From CAZGMC01 sp964526565 (lineage in GTDB: Bacteria > Pseudomonadota > Alphaproteobacteria > DSM-16000 > Inquilinaceae), in NCBI GenBank assembly GCA_964526565.1, contig CAZGMC010000089.1, forward strand, positions 1 through 17,439: DNA of 17,439 nt. The letters run 5' to 3'. Below, piece after piece: positions 14,001 through 17,439 of the stretch. The position numbers were made by a program, and so were the translations under genes. Under the pieces are notes generated by a model. It was not told the origin of the DNA. It did no database searches and was given only the letters and a program-made list of their open reading frames with translations. The stretch's first letter is position 1, and each line of letters opens with the position of its first letter.

Positions 14001-16229
14001 TCAGAACAGGCTCGACGTGCCGATGTTGATCGGATCGCCCAGGTTGCGGAAGGCGATGGTGATCAGGAAGGAGTCGCCGCCTTCGCGATCCCGGTCCTCC
14101 GTCAGGTCGCGCAACCATGTAACGCCGAACTGAAAGCACTCGTCGCCGTAATAGAGCCCGGCACCGATGGATCGGTTCTCGTTCTCTTCCAGATCGCGGC
14201 GAAAGCTGGTCGTCGCCAGCCAGTATTCAGTGAATTGTGAGCTTGCGCCGAACACGATCTCCTCGCGCGGCACGTCGACAAAGGCGCCCTCTTCAGTATC
14301 CAGGAACGTGTACGTGGCAGTGGCGCGGAACAGCGGCACGCCTGCTGCAGCCGTCAGTTCCTGCCGGCGGGCCGCCAGGGTCTCCTGGTCGAACCGGAAG
14401 CGGTAGTCGACGTTGAGCCACGAAGCCGGCGCCACCCTGAGCCGCCCCACCACGTCCGACACGCGGCTGTCCAGGCCGGAGCCGTCCGGGAAATCGGGAT
14501 CGCCGTCCAGGCGATAGCTCTGGCCCAGGAACAGGCTGACGAAGCCGCCGCCGACATGGTACAGGCCGGTGTTCAAGCCATAGGTGACCCGCACCCCCTC
14601 CTCGACCTCGTCGATGCCGGGAAACCGGTTGGGCGAGAGCAGGTTGATCTCGTCGAACTCGACCGTCTGGCTGTCGTTGTTCGGGATGTCGTCCTGGTTG
14701 CCGATCGCCGTGGACGCGCTGAACGACAGCACCGGCTCGATCAGCTGCTGCCAGTTTTCGGATTGGCGCACCAGCGGATAGCGGGCGGTGATCTCGCCCA
14801 GCGGGTAGAAACGGCCGGCCGTCACGTCAGGCTCCACCACCGTGGTGCTGCCCGGCGACCCCGTGAAGTCCTGGACGAAAAACGCATCGCCGCGGATCGA
14901 GGCGAGCACGTTGGTGACCAGGCCGATGTCGGTATAGTAGTCGCGGCGCCAGCCGCCCTCGGCGGAAATGCGCCGGGTCTGCTCCGGGTTCTCGACCAGA
15001 TTGATGATGTTGCCGTCAATGAATCCCTGGCCGCCCAGCAGCTCCCCCGGCTCCGTCATCCAGTTGACGTTGACGACCGGCAGGACCTTGGACTGATCCA
15101 GCGCGCCGGCACGCAGGTCCTGAAAACCGAACACTTCCGCCGATACATAGTTCAATCCGTAGAAACCTTCAATATAGCCACGGTTGGTCAGTACGTCGAG
15201 GTCGGAAATGTTGAATATGTCGAGATAGGTGTCGTCGGACGTCAGTTCTATCTCGCCGCCCATGCGCCAGTGCTCGGTCAGGTCGAACCGGGCGTTGCCG
15301 AACACGTGGCCACGCCAGCGCTCGTCCTCGCGCTGGTTGGCCGTGCCCTCGTCGACCAGCCGGTCGCTCCGGTTGATGCTGCCGTCGAGGTAGAGGATCC
15401 CGTCGCGGAACCGGCGCCGGTATTCGCCGCGGAGGAAGAACCCTGCATCGCCGGTGCCGCCCGCCGTGATCGTCGCATCCTGCTCCGGCGCGATGTCGAT
15501 GTAGTAGGGCACGAAGGCGAACGGACCCAGGTCGTCGCTGACCCCGAACAGCGGCGTCAGGAAGCCGGTGCGCCGGTCGACGGTCGGGTCCGGGTGCGAC
15601 AGGTAGGGCGTGTAGAGGACCGGCACCCCGAACATGTCGAGCACGGCGTCGCGATAGACGATGTCGCGGGACTCGGTGTCGTGGACCATGCGCGTCGCCC
15701 GCACCTGCCACAGCGGCGCCCGCTCCGGGTCCTCGGGGCACAGGTTGCAGGGCGAATAGACGCCGCGCTCGATCTCGGTGATGCGGCCGGCGCGGCGGAC
15801 GCCGACATTGGCGGCCATGCGCGAATCGTCGGTGAGCAGGATGCCGACATCGCGGATGAAGCCGTCGCGCAGGTCGTCCTGCAGCTCGGCATAGTCGGCG
15901 AACAGAACCTCGCCGGTCGGCTCGATCAGCACCACGTTGCCGGTCGCCGTGACGATCTGGGAGCGCTGGTTGTAGGTCACCCGATCGGCCCGCAGCAGCC
16001 TCTGTTCCTGCGAGATCTCTACATTGCCGCGGGCGATGACGATGTCCAGCGTCTGGTCGTAGAACACCTCGTCGGCGGTCAGCACGACCGGCTCCTCGGA
16101 CGGCTCGATGGTCTCCAGCGGCAGGCGCTCGTCGCCTGGCGGGGTTTCCTGGGCCGATGCGGCGGCCAGCCAGCCGCACACGGCAGCCAGACCCGCGGCC
16201 AGCCAGGCGACGCGGCGCACCCGGACCAT
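14001..16229 (-). CDS. lptD: LPS assembly outer-membrane protein LptD (OstA/Imp)
   Basis: The 742-aa protein is the outer-membrane beta-barrel that, with LptE, inserts lipopolysaccharide into the outer leaflet. A Sec signal peptide (about 1-26, ending AAASAQ) precedes the periplasmic beta-jellyroll (OstA/LptA-like, about 35-180). That domain shows repeated strands such as LTADEVFYDQTLDIVIARGNVEI. The barrel domain (about 200-742) ends in INIGTSSLF with a C-terminal Phe, the usual barrel signal. Mature cysteines are Cys161, Cys164 and Cys698, suggesting one inter-domain disulfide. ATG 16229 is chosen because it begins the signal peptide and AGGT precedes it by about 7 bp; the frame open upstream to 16403 is not signal-like. 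No surA or pdxA follows. Confidence 0.94.
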   Translation of the reverse strand: MVRVRRVAWLAAGLAAVCGWLAAASAQETPPGDERLPLETIEPSEEPVVLTADEVFYDQTLDIVIARGNVEISQEQRLLRADRVTYNQRSQIVTATGNVVLIEPTGEVLFADYAELQDDLRDGFIRDVGILLTDDSRMAANVGVRRAGRITEIERGVYSPCNLCPEDPERAPLWQVRATRMVHDTESRDIVYRDAVLDMFGVPVLYTPYLSHPDPTVDRRTGFLTPLFGVSDDLGPFAFVPYYIDIAPEQDATITAGGTGDAGFFLRGEYRRRFRDGILYLDGSINRSDRLVDEGTANQREDERWRGHVFGNARFDLTEHWRMGGEIELTSDDTYLDIFNISDLDVLTNRGYIEGFYGLNYVSAEVFGFQDLRAGALDQSKVLPVVNVNWMTEPGELLGGQGFIDGNIINLVENPEQTRRISAEGGWRRDYYTDIGLVTNVLASIRGDAFFVQDFTGSPGSTTVVEPDVTAGRFYPLGEITARYPLVRQSENWQQLIEPVLSFSASTAIGNQDDIPNNDSQTVEFDEINLLSPNRFPGIDEVEEGVRVTYGLNTGLYHVGGGFVSLFLGQSYRLDGDPDFPDGSGLDSRVSDVVGRLRVAPASWLNVDYRFRFDQETLAARRQELTAAAGVPLFRATATYTFLDTEEGAFVDVPREEIVFGASSQFTEYWLATTSFRRDLEENENRSIGAGLYYGDECFQFGVTWLRDLTEDRDREGGDSFLITIAFRNLGDPINIGTSSLF

Positions 16230-16245
16230 CGGGTCGACCTGTAAG

Positions 16246-16274
16246 CGCGGCCGTGCCGGATCCGGCCGGCCGCG
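16246..16274 (-). promoter_or_regulatory. Strong GC hairpin in the lptD leader
   Basis: The outer arms CGCGGCCG (16246-16253) and CGGCCGCG (16267-16274) pair over 8 bp. Between them, after a single bulged base, is the 12-bp palindrome GCCGGATCCGGC (16255-16266). Together they can form about 12 G/C pairs with a GATC loop. The element ends 17 nt before the lptD start and just upstream of its AGGT ribosome binding site. It could affect lptD translation or mark transcript processing. No T-tract follows, so a simple terminator is unlikely. Confidence 0.45.
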
Positions 16275-16479
16275 ATGGGAGCGAAGTGAACGCCGAGGCA
16301 CAGTAGGGTTCTGCCGTGCTGGGCCGCGCCGCCGGACGGGCGCGGGAACGCCGGGGATACGAAACGATCGGCAGAAGGCTTGCAGTCGCCGACCGGCGGT
16401 CAACCTACACCGCCGGGCGCACCCGCGAAAGGCCGATCACAGCGCGGCAGTCAGCGGCACCCGCGCAAATTGATGCGGA

Positions 16480-17439
16480 TCAAGCGCGGCGCCGCACCGG
16501 ACGCAACAGGAAGGCGGGAACGTGGTCGCCCAGGCCGACGACCCGTTCGTCGTCGCCGCGCCGCCGGTCGCGCCGCCGCGCCGTCGCCGCCGGAGTCGCG
16601 GCCGCGGCGGGACGCGCCGGACCCTCGGGCCGGGCGGCCGGCTCCGGTGCCGTGGCCGTGGCCTCCTTGTCGGCTTCCTTGTCGGCCTTGTCGCGGCGGC
16701 GGCGCTTGCGCTTGCCTTCGCCGGACTCCAGCGCGACCGGGGTCAGGCCATCCAGGTTCACCACCGGGATGTCCTTGTCGATCAGCCTGGTGATGGCGGT
16801 GATGTGGCGGGCGTCCTCTGGTACGGCCAAGGTGAAGGCGCGGCCCGAGCGGCCGGCGCGGGCGGTGCGGCCGATGCGGTGAACGTAGTCGTCGGCGTTC
16901 GGCGGCACGTCGAAATTGAACACGTGGCTCAGGTCGCTGATGTCCAGCCCGCGCGCGGCCACGTCGCTGCAGACCAGAACCTGGATGTCGCCGCGCTTGA
17001 ACCGGTCCAGCGTCTCGGTGCGCGCCGACTGGACCATGTCGCCGTGCAGCTGTCCGGCGTTGAAGCCGTGACGGATCAGGGAGCGGGAGACGATGGAGAC
17101 GTCGCGCTTGCGGTTGCAGAACACCAGGGCGTTGCGCACCTCCTCGTGCTCAAGCAGGCGACGCAGCGCCTCGCGCTTCTCCGCCGGGGAGACGAGCACG
17201 ACGTACTGCTCCACAGTGGCCGACGTGGTGGCCGGCCGCGCCACCGCGATCTCCTTCGGGTCGGTCAGGAAAGCCGAGGCCAGGCGGCGGATCTCGGGCG
17301 GCATGGTCGCCGAGAACAGCAGGGTCTGGCGCTGCCCCGGCAGCAGCGAGACGATGCGCTCGATGTCGGGGATGAAGCCCATGTCGAGCATGCGGTCCGC
17401 CTCGTCGATGACCAGGATGCGCACGTCGGCGAGCAGCAC
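16480..17439 (-). CDS. DEAD-box RNA helicase, C-terminal part (runs off the window)
   Basis: These are the last 319 codons of an ATP-dependent RNA helicase; the N-terminal part with motifs Q and I lies beyond 17439. Visible motifs in order are II (VIDEADRMLDMGF), III (SAT), the region-IV block ALVFCNRKRD, V (SDVAARGLDI) and VI (HRIGRTARAG). The type is RhlE-like, acting in ribosome assembly or mRNA turnover. The helicase core is followed by a long tail rich in Lys/Arg/Glu and Ala/Pro (KRKRRRRDKADKEADKE onward) that probably contacts RNA. It ends with a hydrophobic segment, VVGLGDHVPAFLLRPVRRRA, set apart from the low-complexity linker. The 250-bp gap to lptD suggests a separate transcript for lptD. 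Confidence 0.93.
   Translation of the reverse strand: MLLADVRILVIDEADRMLDMGFIPDIERIVSLLPGQRQTLLFSATMPPEIRRLASAFLTDPKEIAVARPATTSATVEQYVVLVSPAEKREALRRLLEHEEVRNALVFCNRKRDVSIVSRSLIRHGFNAGQLHGDMVQSARTETLDRFKRGDIQVLVCSDVAARGLDISDLSHVFNFDVPPNADDYVHRIGRTARAGRSGRAFTLAVPEDARHITAITRLIDKDIPVVNLDGLTPVALESGEGKRKRRRRDKADKEADKEATATAPEPAARPEGPARPAAAATPAATARRRDRRRGDDERVVGLGDHVPAFLLRPVRRRA

Noticed and set aside
14556..16244. 562-codon open frame on the plus strand
   Set aside because: It is exactly antisense to lptD, which has clear domain structure and a signal peptide.
16398..16403. TTGACC (minus strand) as a -35 box for lptD
   Set aside because: No recognisable -10 element lies 16-18 bp downstream.

Overview
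The window is high-GC DNA from a Gram-negative bacterium. The gene set points to an alphaproteobacterium of Rhodospirillales type: a fused CysN-CysC, DUF29 paralogues, a ydbH-ynbE-ydbL set, LptD, and a DEAD-box helicase with a charged low-complexity tail. This placement is inference from gene content and composition; there is no rRNA or tRNA to confirm it. Nearly all of the sequence is coding, and the long open frames opposite the real genes are GC-driven shadows.

Bases 1-4777 hold a sulfate-activation locus. After REP-like palindromes and a 16-bp tandem repeat come cysD (361-1158), three tandem DUF29 genes (1238-1699, 1719-2192, 2253-2717) and cysNC (2774-4678), all on the plus strand with 19-79 bp gaps, so probably one transcript. 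CysD and CysNC make APS and then PAPS. The DUF29 proteins have no known function. Copies 2 and 3 share a 142-bp stretch with one mismatch and then diverge. A third REP-like palindrome follows cysNC.

Bases 4778-6593 hold a divergent pair: a proline iminopeptidase (minus) and an exported protein with a staphylococcal-nuclease fold (plus). Their start codons overlap, so there is no intergenic promoter region. The nuclease fold lacks two of the classical active-site residues.

Bases 6706-10590 hold ydbH, ynbE and ydbL. In E. coli, YdbH (an AsmA-like inner-membrane protein) and the lipoprotein YnbE form an envelope-spanning bridge for phospholipid transport, and YdbL modulates it. Here YdbL carries a twin-arginine-like signal.

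Bases 10609-17439 are all minus strand. Listed by increasing coordinate, they are an unrecognised membrane-anchored coiled-coil protein, a Cys-type glutathione peroxidase, an SLC13-family permease with two TrkA_C domains, lptD, and the 3' part of a DEAD-box RNA helicase that runs off the window. A strong GC hairpin lies just upstream of lptD. Two separate systems in the window (YdbH/YnbE/YdbL and LptD) therefore serve outer-membrane lipid and LPS delivery.

The best candidate for something undescribed is the DUF29 trio embedded between the two subunits of ATP sulfurylase.
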